From contig NC_066562.1 of assembly GCF_024679095.1 (NCBI RefSeq), positions 8,580,398 through 8,644,397 of the forward strand: a stretch of 64,000 bases of DNA. The letters are read 5' to 3'. Positions 54,470 to 64,000 of the stretch are shown here, piece by piece. The position numbers and the translations under genes are program-made. Every line of letters starts with the position of its first letter. The first letter of the stretch is position 1. The DNA is from Eriocheir sinensis. Its lineage: Eukaryota; Arthropoda; Malacostraca; Decapoda; Varunidae. The notes below the pieces were generated by a model. The model did not search any database. It was not told where the DNA came from and saw only the letters and a list, made by a program, of their open reading frames with translations.

Positions 54470-54700
54470 CGGTGAGTTGATGAAGTTATTAATAAAATAT
54501 AAAATGGAGAGTTGTTTTATGCGGTTATTTGAGAGGGTCGTAAAGAATATATGCTATGATAAAGAGTTGAAAAAAAAAGGAATAATTAACTGGCTAAAAG
54601 AAAGTTACGGTATGATGTCATATGAGAAGGTCGTAAGTAATAAATGTGATAATTAAGGAGTTGAACGGAGCTAATCATTAACTAGTAAAGAGGAAGCTGT
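54470..54700 (+). repeat. Diverged tandem pair, about 105-110-bp unit
   Basis: GAGAGGGTCGTAAAGAATA and GAGAAGGTCGTAAGTAATA (about 54530 and 54628), followed by GATAA.GAGTTGAA and AATTAACTGG or ATTAACTAG. Confidence 0.75.
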
Positions 54701-54955
54701 AACAGTGGATGAAAGCCCTCAAATAATTACTCGTCAAAACAAACCGTTGAAAAAGAGAGTGACAGATAGATTGACAGACACATAGACAGACAGACGGAAA
54801 GTTAGACGGGTAAACAGATAGACAGATACAGACAAAGGATTAGACGGACCATGAAACTAACACATAAATAGAAGGAAATAGACAGAAAAGTATACGCAAT
54901 TAGAGAGACTTGAAAGCTGCAAATAAACAAGGGAAATCAGGTTATCGTCGTACTA

Positions 54956-55232
54956 AAGGAAGAAAGGTTAAGCTTCAGTAATTGTGTAGAGTTCGAAGAG
55001 AATTTAAAAGCTATTACTAACGAAGACCGAGGTGGAAATCTTTTACAAACAACCAGAGAGCGAAATCATTCCCCTACCGCATAAAAATAAACAAAAGAAG
55101 AAGGGTTAAACTTCAGTAATTATGTGGATTTCGAAGAGAATTTAAAAGCTATTACTTACCAAGATGGAGGTGGAAATCTACGACAAACAACCAGAGACCG
55201 AGACCATTCCCCTACCGCATAAAAAAGAACAA
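54956..55232 (+). repeat. Two-copy tandem repeat, 138-bp unit
   Basis: CTTCAGTAATT starts at 54973 and 55111; both copies carry TCGAAGAGAATTTAAAAGCT, GAGGTGGAAATCT and CATTCCCCTACCGCATAAAA. Confidence 0.95.
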
Positions 55233-55444
55233 AACTCGTCTCTATGAACACCACAAGATGCTGCCGAGGAAGTCATCTCTGCCTGCCATTATGCTTTCGT
55301 TGGCAGTGACTGTCTTCTCTTAGGCTTAATTAGAGAGTGAGAGAGAAGAGTGGCGTGAGGGAGGAGGGAGAATGAGGACGAGGGTGAATATAATGAAGAA
55401 CACACAATAAGGAGAAACAGTGGGCCAAGAATTGTTTATTTACG

Positions 55445-55457
55445 AGGTCAGAGGTCG
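55445..55457 (+). promoter_or_regulatory. DR1-like AGGTCA repeat
   Basis: AGGTCA-g-AGGTCG, one mismatch from the perfect DR1s near 6.5 and 14.5 kb. A single short motif, so function is speculative. Confidence 0.25.
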
Positions 55458-55727
55458 ACTTGGAGAAACATGTCTTATTGGGGGAGTTCTAAAGGGAAAG
55501 TCAGTCTCTCTCTCTAGGGACAAATGAAGCAGATATACAGTTAATGCAAATACAAAAGAAAGTTGCAAATGAAGGAGAGAGAGATTTATGGACGGAAAAA
55601 AGGAGATGGGAAATATCTAACGGTCAGGATCTGCTGTGTGTAGGTTGACTGGCTTCTGGTAGTCTTCTTTGCCCTTGTGTACCCCCCCCCCCCTTCTCTC
55701 TCTCGGCCACCTCTTCTGATTCTTTTT

Positions 55728-55800
55728 AGGAGCAGCGAGTAGCGGGCATTTTTTTATTATTGTTTCCTTTTTTGTGTGTTCTTTGTTGTAAAAAAATATA
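55728..55800 (+). mobile_element. Dispersed element A
   Basis: AGGAGCAGCGAGTAGCGGGC, a T run, CTTTTTTGTGTGTTCTTTG and a TTGTAAAAAAATA tail. The CTTGAGCTGC block is lost in this copy. Confidence 0.65.
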
Positions 55801-55809
55801 TTCGCTATT

Positions 55810-56000
55810 CTCTATTTTTCTCTCTTCATGTCACATCTTATCTCTCTTTCTGTATCTCTCCCCTCTTCTTTTTATCTCCTCTATCTCTTCCTTACTTCTC
55901 TATCTCTCTTTACCTTCCTCATCATGCCATACCTTCTCTATCGCTCTATTGCTCCTATCTCTTTCATTATCTCTTATCTCTATCTTTCTTTCTCTATTCC
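55810..56000 (+). repeat. CTCTAT-rich pyrimidine tract
   Basis: TATCTCTCT/TCTCTAT words with no clear unit length. Confidence 0.75.
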
Positions 56001-56063
56001 TTCCCCTAATTATTAACTGTCATCGCTGTTTAAAAGAGTCAAGAAACGAGATTGAAAGGTGTA

Positions 56064-56067
<4 letters not shown>

Positions 56068-56121
<54 letters not shown>
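56068..56121 (+). repeat. (GA)n microsatellite
   Basis: Pure GA array. Confidence 0.98.
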
Positions 56122-56123
<2 letters not shown>

Positions 56124-56269
56124 TCAAGGTGTGGCCAGGAGATAATAAAAGGGCTGTACAGGTGGACCCAACACGTGCCCGGGTTTACCTTCCTTGACTA
56201 CTTGGGTTTGCTTCTGAAGTCTTCGTTTGAATGTTATAGTGGATGATTTTTTGGAAGGGGTTAAAAAGA

Positions 56270-56302
<33 letters not shown>

Positions 56303-56322
56303 AAGTAGTAGTAGTAGTAGTA
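56270..56322 (+). repeat. (TAG)n microsatellite
   Basis: TAG array with one GAA interruption. Confidence 0.96.
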
Positions 56323-56339
56323 GGGAGAGTTGGAGGTAG

Positions 56340-56660
56340 TGGAGAAAGACGAAGAGTAGGAGGAAAAGGAAGAAAATGGAGGAGAAAGGAAAAAGAAGGA
56401 GGAAAAGGAAGAAGAAATGGAGTGGGAATAGAAGGAGAAGGAGAGTAAGAGGAAAATGAAGAAAACGGAGGAGGAAAAAGGAGGAGAAAGGAAGAAGAAG
56501 GAGGAAAAGGAAAAAAAGATGGATTGGGAATAGAAGCAAAAGGAATTAGACAAGAAGGCGGAGGAAGAGTAGGAGAGGAAGGAAAACAAGAAGGAAAAAG
56601 TTGGAGGTAGGAGGAGGAGAGAAAAGATGGAGGTGGAGAAGAAGTAGAAGGAGCTGTGTT
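56340..56660 (+). repeat. Purine-rich tandem repeat, about 107-bp unit
   Basis: ATGGAGTGGGAATAGAAGGA and GATGGATTGGGAATAGAAGC (near 56415 and 56519), each preceded by AGGAGGAAAAGGAA-rich sequence. Confidence 0.8.
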
Positions 56661-56874
56661 TGTAGTTGCTACCAATATCATCAAAACCATCATATTTTCT
56701 TCTTATAGGATATTATTTACATTCTCCTCGAAGATTATGATTATTATTAATATTATAAACTATCCCCGTCATCGTCATCGTCATTCTTTCTACTGACAGG
56801 TGAATATATTAAGTCCTGAATATATTAAGTAAAAAAAAATGTCCCCCTTCCTAAACTGGCCTAAGTGGAAGAGA

Positions 56875-56950
56875 AGGAGGAGGAGGAGGAGGAGGAAAGT
56901 TGGAAAGTTTCGTTTAGTCGGCGCAACAGGAGGAGGAGGAAAGGAGGAAG
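56875..56950 (+). repeat. (GGA)n blocks
   Basis: GGA array 56875-56895 and a second short run near 56930. Confidence 0.9.
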
Positions 56951-56954
56951 GGGG

Positions 56955-57160
56955 GGATTTGGGGGGCAGCAGAGACGGACCGAGTTTGCGCGTCGCCGAA
57001 ATCTCTCTCCTTAGCGCGGCGACTTTCCCGTCACCTCTTGTTGACAGGAGTGACGTCACGCCCACACGCGGAGTTGATTGGCTGTCACCCGAATCCAAAC
57101 CTGGTGTCCATTGGCCTTTTGTGTGTGTTCCGACGAATCACAGACGGAGAAAGTGAGTGG
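56955..57160 (+). promoter_or_regulatory. CpG-rich promoter-like block: CRE, KLF-type box, two inverted CCAAT boxes
   Basis: TGACGTCACGCC at 57051-57062 (CRE palindrome fused to a CACGCCCAC KLF/EGR-type box), ATTGG at 57077-57081 and 57110-57114 (33-bp spacing, reverse CCAAT), in CpG-rich flanks from about 56955. Motif content is as expected of a TATA-less promoter. Direction is ambiguous, and no exon can be assigned on either side. Confidence 0.45.
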
Positions 57161-57174
57161 CGAGAGGTCGTGGA

Positions 57175-57178
57175 GGAT

Positions 57179-57215
<37 letters not shown>

Positions 57216-57299
57216 ATGAGATTCAAAAAGATCGTAAGGGATGAATGCGAAAATAAAAATAAAAGATAAATTAAGCTAAAAATCTAACCGGCAGAATGA

Positions 57300-57342
<43 letters not shown>

Positions 57343-57480
57343 GCATGAGATTTAAGAAGATCGTCAGGGCTGAATGCGAAAATAAAGTTAAATTAAGCTA
57401 AAAATTTAACTGGCAGAATGAAAGTGTGTTTGTGTTTGTGTGTGTGTGTATGTGTGTGTGTTTCTGTTTGTGTGTGTGGT
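57175..57480 (+). repeat. Tandem repeat of (GT)n plus 90-bp flank, 129-bp unit, about 2.4 copies
   Basis: Each unit is a GT array (57180-57214, 57302-57342, 57423-57478) followed by CATGAGATT, AAGATCGT.AGGG.TGAATG, CGAAAATAAA and GGCAGAATGAAAGTGTG. The microsatellite itself is part of the duplicated unit. Confidence 0.95.
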
Positions 57481-57679
57481 CGCCGCAGAAACACACCAAG
57501 TCATTCCGAGGTTAAGCTGCCGCTGGAAATGGTGTCGTATGCCGCTTAATAATATCGTGACCGAGAAAGTGAAGAGACTCATTATAAATTATTAATACTT
57601 TAGGATGACTCTTAGCGGTGTCGTGTTGAGATCGAGACTGAAAAGAAAATCAGTTAATAGAGTATAGTTTTTTTTCTTC

Positions 57680-57990
57680 TTCAGGTCTCTATAGACACCA
57701 TTAAACAATAATACGTGATGCTAAAGAAGTCATACTGAACTATTCTTGTATCTGGAGACTGACAGTTGATACCATATACAGGTAGTTAATTTCTTGAACT
57801 GAATAGATGTAACAAACTGTAAAACTACTTGATGCTAAAAATGTCATACGTAACTGCTCTTGTATCTGAACGCTGATAGTTAATACCATATAGTTATGTT
57901 CTACAAGTATGCAGACATAACAAAAATATAATACTACCCATTACTCAAATTGTCATATATATCTATTATTGTAACTGCTTGCGTATAAAT
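57680..57990 (+). repeat. Diverged tandem repeat, about 112-bp unit, 3 copies
   Basis: GATGCTAAARAWGTCATAC near 57718 and 57831 and ATTACTCAAATTGTCATAT near 57941, with TCTTGTATCTG, GATACCATATA or AATACCATATA and ACATAAC or GTAACAA segments. Confidence 0.82.
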
Positions 57991-57999
57991 AGATTACTG

Positions 58000-58600
58000 A
58001 AAATATTATAACATATCTAAATTAATATAACACAAAGCATAAGAATTGCTATGTTAAAACCTAATAAACTAGCGCTGTATACATGCAAATCTAATAAATT
58101 TAAGTTCAACCTAAGTATTTTAGAGTTCTCTCGAGTTAATGTCCACTACTTAAACAGGAATAAAAGAAAATTGGAGGGGGAGACTTAGGAGAGGTGTGAA
58201 GGAATGAGAAAAGAAAACGGGAGGGGGGTAATAAAAAAGGAAATTGAACGGGAGGAGTTAGTAAAGGAAATTTGTGGGGAGATATTAGAGAAAGAAATGA
58301 ATATGAAAAAAAGAAAATTGAAAGTGTATTCCATCGTTGTAACAGACACGACGACGAGTCCACCTCAAGCACCCTGAGTGACACACGGCAAAAAAATCCC
58401 CATAATTAATATTTCACCAATAGTTACCGGCCCTTAAAGCTACACCATCGCCACACGCCACAAAAAAGCACTTAGCAACCAGCATATTTCTTCCCCCGGC
58501 GACCAACACGGCTGTATGCTATTAGTGCGTCGCCAGTCACCTTCATCAGAGTGGAGGTGAGGTCATAGTGAAAAAAAAGAGCGTCTTGTCCTATTATGCT
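58000..58600. other. Non-repetitive stretch, no gene recognised
   Basis: AT-rich to 58140, then GGGGGAGACTT/GGGAGGGG-type words, then balanced sequence to 58600. No domain or RNA motif is seen. Confidence 0.5.
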
Positions 58601-58609
58601 GATGGAACG

Positions 58610-58965
58610 GGGTCACTCTTCACCCTTAGTAGTTACATATATATAATTAAGTAATGTTTTCGACTTCAATTATCAGCGACCCAGAGTTGAACTATTGTTA
58701 TAAAGGGGACGACATTTAATCATTTGTAGTTATAAATATACGGTGCCCCGCTTCACCATTAGTAGTTACATATACATAATGAAGTATAATGTGTTCGTCT
58801 CCAGTTATCAACGAGCCAGAGTTGAATTAATTATCAAAGTGGCGACATTTAATTATTAGTAGTTAAAAATATATGATTAAGATGTATATTTATGTTTTCC
58901 ACACCAGTTACTAACGACCCAGAGCTTAAGTAATGTTATAAAGGCAGAATTTAATCATGTTCAAT
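58610..58965 (+). repeat. Diverged tandem repeat, 103-136-bp unit, 3 copies
   Basis: TTATCARCGASCCAGAGTTG at about 58670 and 58805 and TTACTAACGACCCAGAGCTT at about 58908, with TTAGTAGTTA and GACATTTAAT segments. Confidence 0.88.
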
Positions 58966-59069
58966 CTTATATGCATAATGATTACCGGAAACTAATTGAA
59001 ATCAGTCTTATTTTAAATCAGCCCTCCACCTGTATCGCTGCTATTTTCATTCACAAAACCTTTAGACTT

Positions 59070-59512
59070 TATCTACCCCTAACCTCCTCTTTTTCCCATT
59101 TCTTCACTGTCAACCCATTTCAAGACGCAAAACTCAATCATGAGCGGAAAAGCATTGAGAAAGAGTAGCAAGAAGGGACACTACTTAAACATTGTATCTC
59201 CTCCTAACCTCCTCCTCCTCCCCTTCTATCTCTATCCATCCGCTGCAAGACTCGAGACTCAACCATGGGAAAGTGTAGCAAGAAGGGACATTACTACAAC
59301 ATTTTACCTCCTCCTAACATCCTCCTCCTTCTCCGATTCTTTCTCCATCCATCCGCTGCAAGACCCGAGACTCAACCATGGGAAAGTGTAGCAAAAAGGG
59401 ACATTACTACAACATTTTACCTCTTCCTAACATCCTCCTCCTTCTCCGATTCTTTCTCCATCCATCCACTTCAAGACCCGAGACTCCGCCACGAGAAAGT
59501 TTAGCAAGACAA
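59070..59512 (+). repeat. Tandem repeat, 113-bp unit, about 3.5 copies
   Basis: GTAGCAAGAAGGGACA or a variant occurs at 59165, 59275 and 59388, with a decayed TTAGCAAG at 59501. Units contain ACCTCCTCCTAACMTCCTCC, CATCCGCTGCAAGAC and CGAGACTCAACCATGGGAAA. The last two full copies are nearly identical. Confidence 0.95.
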
Positions 59513-59519
59513 GAGTGAA

Positions 59520-60050
59520 GGTATCGCACCGCTCCTCTGAAGGGAACACCGGTGCCATCACTCTCCCTCACACCTGCAAAACTAAACTGAAACTTAGCAA
59601 AATATCTCCTAGAATTTGCATATTTACGGTAGCACATTTGGGGGCCGTCACTTAACCTCACACTCCAGAAGCTAAACTGAAACTAAACTGAATATCTCCT
59701 GTTTTTTTTAGTCCTTACGGTAGTCGAATATTTTAAAGCCAGTATCTCTTTATCTTCGCTTTGCTCCTTCTTTTCCTCCTTTATCAGCCTTCCTTACGGT
59801 ACAACCAGGGCATTTAAACCCCTTCACTCACCCTCCAGGCATCCCTTAGGGTCAGAAGGCATACACAAAACACACGCACAGATACACACACATACACACA
59901 TAAAAAGTTGATTATGCCTCGGCCGCCAAAAAGATACCATTATACCTTCACGAGTCTCCAAAGAAGGCAACGCATTTGATTACCTCCTTCACTGCCAGAA
60001 ACGTCGAGGCATTTAATTATATCCTCACAGTCGGAGAAGTTGACGTTTGC
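59520..60050. other. Non-repetitive to weakly repetitive spacer
   Basis: Segments such as CTCACACCTGCAAAACTAAA and CTCACACTCCAGAAGCTAAA (near 59568 and 59658) hint at an old 90-bp duplication. CACACA words near 59868-59900. No gene recognised. Confidence 0.5.
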
Positions 60051-60084
60051 AACACTCCCAAGGCCGCAATCAAGCTTCGGCGAT

Positions 60085-60165
60085 AAGATACTGTCATATT
60101 CGCCGTTTCAGAGCCCAGATAGTGTCATATCCAGCGTTTTGGAACCTAGATAATGTCGCAGAATA
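60085..60165 (+). repeat. Short tandem repeat, about 36-bp unit
   Basis: GATACTGTCATATTCGCCGT, GATAGTGTCATATCCAGCGT and GATAATGTCGCAG lie in tandem. Confidence 0.75.
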
Positions 60166-60309
60166 GTTATAATGATAAGCTGTCCGGGGTTGAAGCGACC
60201 TGACCGGTAACTTTCTACGAGTCGAGATGTTCAGCTTGGGATGACTTGTCAGATAACGAGCATCGAGGGGGCACGAGGAGGAGGATTCAGGCTTTTGTTT
60301 TAAGGTTTG

Positions 60310-60500
60310 TATATAGGATTTGAAGGAGGATTTTGAGTATCTGACGGGTAATTTGAAGTAGCATTATCAGAATACCGAAGGAGAATCTGAAAGAGTATTA
60401 TGAGTATGTGGAAGGAATATCTGAAGGAGTAATTAGACGTATGTCGAGTATTTCCAAGGAGTATTTTGTTTAACGGTTGTACAGATAACATGAAGGAGTA
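60310..60500 (+). repeat. Degenerate GAAGGAGTATTTTGAGTAT-type repeat
   Basis: GAAGGAGRAT/GAGTAT words recur every 30-40 bp (for example 60322, 60377, 60431 and 60459). Confidence 0.65.
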
Positions 60501-60539
60501 TCCCGCCCCACAGGCCATTAGACACACGTGAATGCATGA

Positions 60540-60889
60540 CTAGGAAGAGAACACTTGTACAGCGTCATGATATTAGAGTTTAGAAGACGTTTAAGAGCAT
60601 TGCACTTGAGGTTAGAGTGTGTACTGCGTTCCTCTGCAGCTTGAAAGTCGTATAGACCAACTTATGCAAAGGTTCGTCGCGTACCTGAAGTAAACGTGTG
60701 TGTGTGTGTATTAAGTACGGATACATTTACTGGCATGATTTGGAACTTTGAAAGACTTTAGAGATACATACAGTTGAAATTAGTTAACATGAACACCTTG
60801 TCTCTTTCTCCCTTTATCTACAGGCATCATTTTAAACTTGGAATGACTTAGGTGGTATTTACAGATGAGGTTAACTTGACCACCTCGTC

Positions 60890-60890
<1 letters not shown>
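60540..60890. other. Non-repetitive stretch
   Basis: Balanced composition; GTGTGTGTGTG near 60699. No gene recognised. Confidence 0.5.
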
Positions 60891-60892
<2 letters not shown>

Positions 60893-60971
<79 letters not shown>

Positions 60972-60982
60972 TCTTTCCTCCT

Positions 60983-61060
<78 letters not shown>

Positions 61061-61109
61061 TTCTTCAATGTTCTTACTTTTCTCTTCCATTCCTCTCCTT
61101 CCACCTCCA

Positions 61110-61201
<92 letters not shown>

Positions 61202-61272
61202 TTCTTTCCTTACGATTTTATCCCTTTCTTCATTTTTCTTCCTTTTCTCTTCCCTTCCTCTCCTTCCCCCCA

Positions 61273-61362
<90 letters not shown>
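60893..61362 (+). repeat. Higher-order (CT)n array, four CT tracts with homologous spacers
   Basis: CT tracts at about 60893-60968, 60990-61056, 61118-61199 and 61277-61360. The last two spacers share CTTTTCTCTTCC.TTCCTCTCC and a CCACC/CCCC end, so tract plus spacer (about 155-160 bp) was duplicated as a unit. The first spacer is a shorter relative. Confidence 0.95.
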
Positions 61363-61364
<2 letters not shown>

Positions 61365-61640
61365 GCAAGCTGTTTAGTTGTAGAGTAGGAGTCCATCACA
61401 AGTCATTAGCTAAACATGTTCCTCTGTACGAAGGAACGCAACTTTCCCGAGCCGAAGTATTAAACCTCGGAGGACTTTAAAGAGAACTAGAATCGAAAGG
61501 AAAGTGAATATTCAGTCCGCCCCTTGCCCAACATTTGTTTAGATAGAAATCAAGAGTTCGGTCACGGATCATTAAGCGGGAATACGACTTTCTGGAGCCA
61601 CGATATTAAACTTTGGAGCATGCATTAAAGGGACGACGAG
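61365..61640. other. Non-repetitive stretch with weak internal similarity
   Basis: GAAGTATTAAACCTCGGAGGA (61456) resembles CGATATTAAACTTTGGAGCA (61599), about 143 bp apart. Otherwise nothing recognised. Confidence 0.45.
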
Positions 61641-61644
61641 CGGA

Positions 61645-62075
61645 CTTACCTTGAATAATTTGAATACCTGAGATACAGCAAAGGAACTACTACCTTGAAT
61701 ATTCGAGTAATTTTTTTTAGAAGATAGCAAAGAAACAAGTGATATTACCTTGATTACTCGCATACTTAGAAGACGGCAAAGGAACTATAAGAGAAATTAC
61801 CTGTAGAAATCGAATGTTTTAGAAGAGGACAAAGGGAATACAAGTGAAATTAATTGGAATACCTTGAATACTTTATAAGAAAGCAAAGAGACAAGTCAAA
61901 TTACCTTGAACAAACGAACACTTTAGAAGAAGACTAGGAGCATACAAGTGAAATTAATTGGAATACCTTGAATACTTTGTAAGAGAGCAAAGAAACAAGT
62001 GAAATTACCTTGAACAAACGAACACTTTAGAAGAAGAATAGGAGCATACAAGTGAAATTAGCTCGAATGCCATAT
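61645..62075 (+). repeat. Tandem repeat, about 104-bp unit (two 52-bp halves)
   Basis: TTGGAATACCTTGAATACTT at 61854 and 61958, with ACCTTGAACAAACGAACACT and GCATACAAGTGAAATTA. Older, more diverged copies (ATTACCTTGATTACTCG, AGAAGACGGCAAAGGAACTA) extend upstream to about 61645. Confidence 0.9.
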
Positions 62076-62099
62076 CCCTTGCTAAGAAAATGCAAATAT

Positions 62100-62132
62100 G
62101 TACGTATGTATGTATGTATGTATGTATGTATG
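62100..62132 (+). repeat. (GTAT)n microsatellite
   Basis: About 8 GTAT units; a few more GTAT/GTGT words near 62213-62250. Confidence 0.95.
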
Positions 62133-62346
62133 AGTAGCAATACACCTCTAATACGTATGATCTCACCTTTCCCTTTATGGGCCAATGTACCTGAGCGAAT
62201 ATACGTGGGTGCTTATGTATGTGCGTGTGTACGTATGTGGGTATGTAAATGCTCTCCCCGCGGTCACCTATCTCACCTGGACATTAATTAGAGGCGCGCA
62301 GGTGGACTTAAAGGACCGTGTGTGCGTGTGTTGGGCGGCGGGGTGC

Positions 62347-62348
<2 letters not shown>

Positions 62349-62380
<32 letters not shown>

Positions 62381-62431
62381 TAATGGTGAACTTGTAATGT
62401 GTGCGTATTGTGAATTGTGTGCGCTCACTAA

Positions 62432-62470
<39 letters not shown>

Positions 62471-62486
62471 TGTGTGTGTATGTGTG
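62349..62486 (+). repeat. Two (GT)n arrays
   Basis: GT 62349-62379 and interrupted GT 62436-62486. Confidence 0.95.
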
Positions 62487-62564
62487 TGCAGCAGATGTTT
62501 GGTTAAGCTTCAGACTAAGTAAGAAAAATGTATAAGACTTTCTAACGATTTGGAAGGTGAAAAG

Positions 62565-62612
<48 letters not shown>
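62565..62612 (+). repeat. (TAA)n microsatellite
   Basis: About 15 TAA units; CAA-rich sequence follows to 62710. Confidence 0.96.
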
Positions 62613-62613
<1 letters not shown>

Positions 62614-62763
62614 TAACGAGAATGATAGTAGCAACAACAACAACGACAACAAGAAAGAAATTCAAAAAAACAAATCAATAATAAAAACATTAACAAAAAA
62701 ACAAAAAAAACACAGTACATAAAAATAAAAAACAAGAGTCATGAGAGAGCCAAATCATCACGT

Positions 62764-62767
<4 letters not shown>

Positions 62768-62847
<80 letters not shown>
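62768..62847 (+). repeat. (CT)n microsatellite
   Basis: Pure CT array after a C7 run. Confidence 0.98.
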
Positions 62848-62849
<2 letters not shown>

Positions 62850-62937
62850 TGGCGCTAATTGGCGAAAAAAATCCATCCAGGTGAATAATCCAATTTAGCT
62901 TTTTCAACGTGTATCGCTTAGTCAGCAAAGGTAATTC

Positions 62938-63150
62938 AGGAGGGAGGGAAGGAGGGAGGGAGGGATGGAGGTAGGAAGGGAGGAAAAGAAGGATCGTAGT
63001 GAGGGAGCTAAGAGAGAGGAGGGGGAGGAGGATGAAGGGAAGGAGGGAAGGAGGGATGGCTGGGGTGAAGGGAGGGAGGCTGTAAAGGAAGAGAGGAAGG
63101 GGGAAGGAGGGAGGCAAGGAAGGGTAGGGAGGGAGGAGGAGGAGGAATGA
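62938..63150 (+). repeat. GGGA/GGAA-rich tract
   Basis: GGGAGGGAAGGAGGG-type sequence ending in a GGA array near 63133-63147. Confidence 0.88.
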
Positions 63151-63165
63151 GCGATGGGTACAGAA

Positions 63166-63172
<7 letters not shown>

Positions 63173-63232
<60 letters not shown>
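63173..63232 (+). repeat. (GA)n microsatellite
   Basis: Pure GA array. Confidence 0.98.
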
Positions 63233-63236
<4 letters not shown>

Positions 63237-63329
63237 GAGGAAAAGAAACAAGATAGGAAAGATACAAGAAAGAAGGAACGAAAAAGGAAAATATGAGAAT
63301 GAAAATATAAGAATGAAAAGAGTAAGGAA

Positions 63330-63550
63330 AAGAGGTGATTCATTTCCTTATAACTTTCCTTAAGGGGAAGGAAACAAAAAAATATAGAAAAAAAAAGATT
63401 CCATACCTTATATAGTTTTTTTCCTTGGATCAAAATTATGAAAAGAAAAGAAAAAAAGGAAAAAGGAAAACTTGAAATGGAAAACTAAGGAAAACAAACC
63501 ATACCTTTAACATATTTTCCTTAGACCAAAACAAAGAAAAGAAAAAAGAC
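63330..63550 (+). repeat. A-rich diverged tandem pair, about 100-bp unit
   Basis: TTCCATACCTTATATAGTTT with CCTTGGATCAAAA (about 63400-63434) parallels AACCATACCTTTAACATATT with CCTTAGACCAAAA (about 63497-63532). Confidence 0.7.
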
Positions 63551-63824
63551 CCGTAACCCGATGCTTGAGGCGAACACACAAACACACATACACACAAAAA
63601 AGTTAACCACAAAAACACTAAAGGAATTAAAAGGAAAATAGTGACCGCTGCGATGGCGAGTACTTAACCTGAAAGAAAACGGTAAATCAGTGCAAAGAAA
63701 ACGGGATCTGAGTTTACTCCTCACCAAGTTGTAGTATTTCACACGCTAATGTCTTTCTGATGTGCCGGAAAACACTCTTCTTGGCCTCATCCTCTCCCTC
63801 CCCTTCTCTCTCTGTCTCTTTTTC

Positions 63825-63828
<4 letters not shown>

Positions 63829-63904
<76 letters not shown>

Positions 63905-64000
63905 TTACTTTTTCTCTTCCTTCTTTCCTTTAGTGTCCTATTAGTTTTCTCTTCCTCCTTTTCCTCCTATCTTTCCTTCTTTCTTCCTTTATTCCTTCTC
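63829..64000 (+). repeat. (CT)n microsatellite and pyrimidine-rich window end
   Basis: CT array 63829-63902, then TTCC/CTTC-rich DNA to the window edge. Confidence 0.97.

Noticed and set aside
59140..59504. Frames repeating TQPWESVA and RDITTTFY words
   Set aside because: The 113-bp tandem unit shifts frame each copy.
60848..61399. Arg/Glu and Ser/Leu dipeptide frames over the CT/GA arrays
   Set aside because: Pure dinucleotide translation.

Overview
This window looks like intergenic or intronic nuclear DNA of an arthropod, most likely a decapod crustacean and perhaps a brachyuran crab. The evidence is very dense dinucleotide and trinucleotide microsatellites, several CCTAA/TTAGG (arthropod telomere-type) runs, short dispersed elements in many copies (five of one family, about four of a second, two of a third) that resemble repeats I recall from crab genomes, and a non-LTR retrotransposon remnant. 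The species assignment is inference; no marker gene is present. I find no intact protein-coding gene. Nearly every long open frame is a translation of (GA)n, (CA)n, (GGA)n or pyrimidine-rich DNA, or of a tandem repeat whose period breaks the frame, so those frames are not annotated as genes.

Layout. 0-9.5 kb: purine-rich tandem duplications, a reverse-transcriptase tail relic (minus strand, about 1.6-1.73 kb), and a striking 45-copy 32-bp minisatellite (2709-4148). 9.5-16.3 kb: a four-copy repeat carrying TTAGG-type runs (9.88-10.49 kb), three clusters of nuclear-receptor-like AGGTCA half-sites (6.5, 11.0, 14.45 kb), a G-rich block (11.86-12.0 kb), a 25-bp pyrimidine minisatellite, a CCCCGGGG-bearing repeat (15.1-16.04 kb) and a GC-rich block with a CRE. 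16.3-26.3 kb: microsatellites, a 157-bp triplication, many 105-165 bp duplications, dispersed elements, and one inverted pair of a dispersed repeat (23.9/24.5 kb). 26.4-43.5 kb: purine-rich DNA with long (GA)n, (GGA)n and (GT)n arrays, a tRNA-like sequence (29.5 kb), a triple CCAAT cluster (37.25-37.34 kb) and a 112-bp tandem repeat (39.7-40.2 kb). 43.5-47.5 kb: pyrimidine-rich DNA. 47.9-49.6 kb: the most gene-like stretch, GC-rich with CCAAT boxes and a consensus splice donor at 49613; possibly the promoter and 5' exon of a plus-strand gene whose body is not recognisable here. 50-60 kb: AT-richer, almost entirely old and recent tandem duplications of about 85-175 bp, plus a second CpG-rich promoter-like block (56.94-57.16 kb). 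60-64 kb: degenerate repeats and a higher-order (CT)n array.

The unifying feature is architectural. Outside the microsatellites, most of the complex sequence exists as 2-5 adjacent diverged copies of roughly 80-200 bp units (most often 100-170 bp), each locus with its own unrelated unit. No new gene system is visible. The candidates worth follow-up are this pervasive local duplication, the 32-bp dimeric minisatellite, the recurrent AGGTCA DR1 motifs, the twice-occurring TGACGTCACGCC motif, and the run of same-orientation (GA)n tracts.
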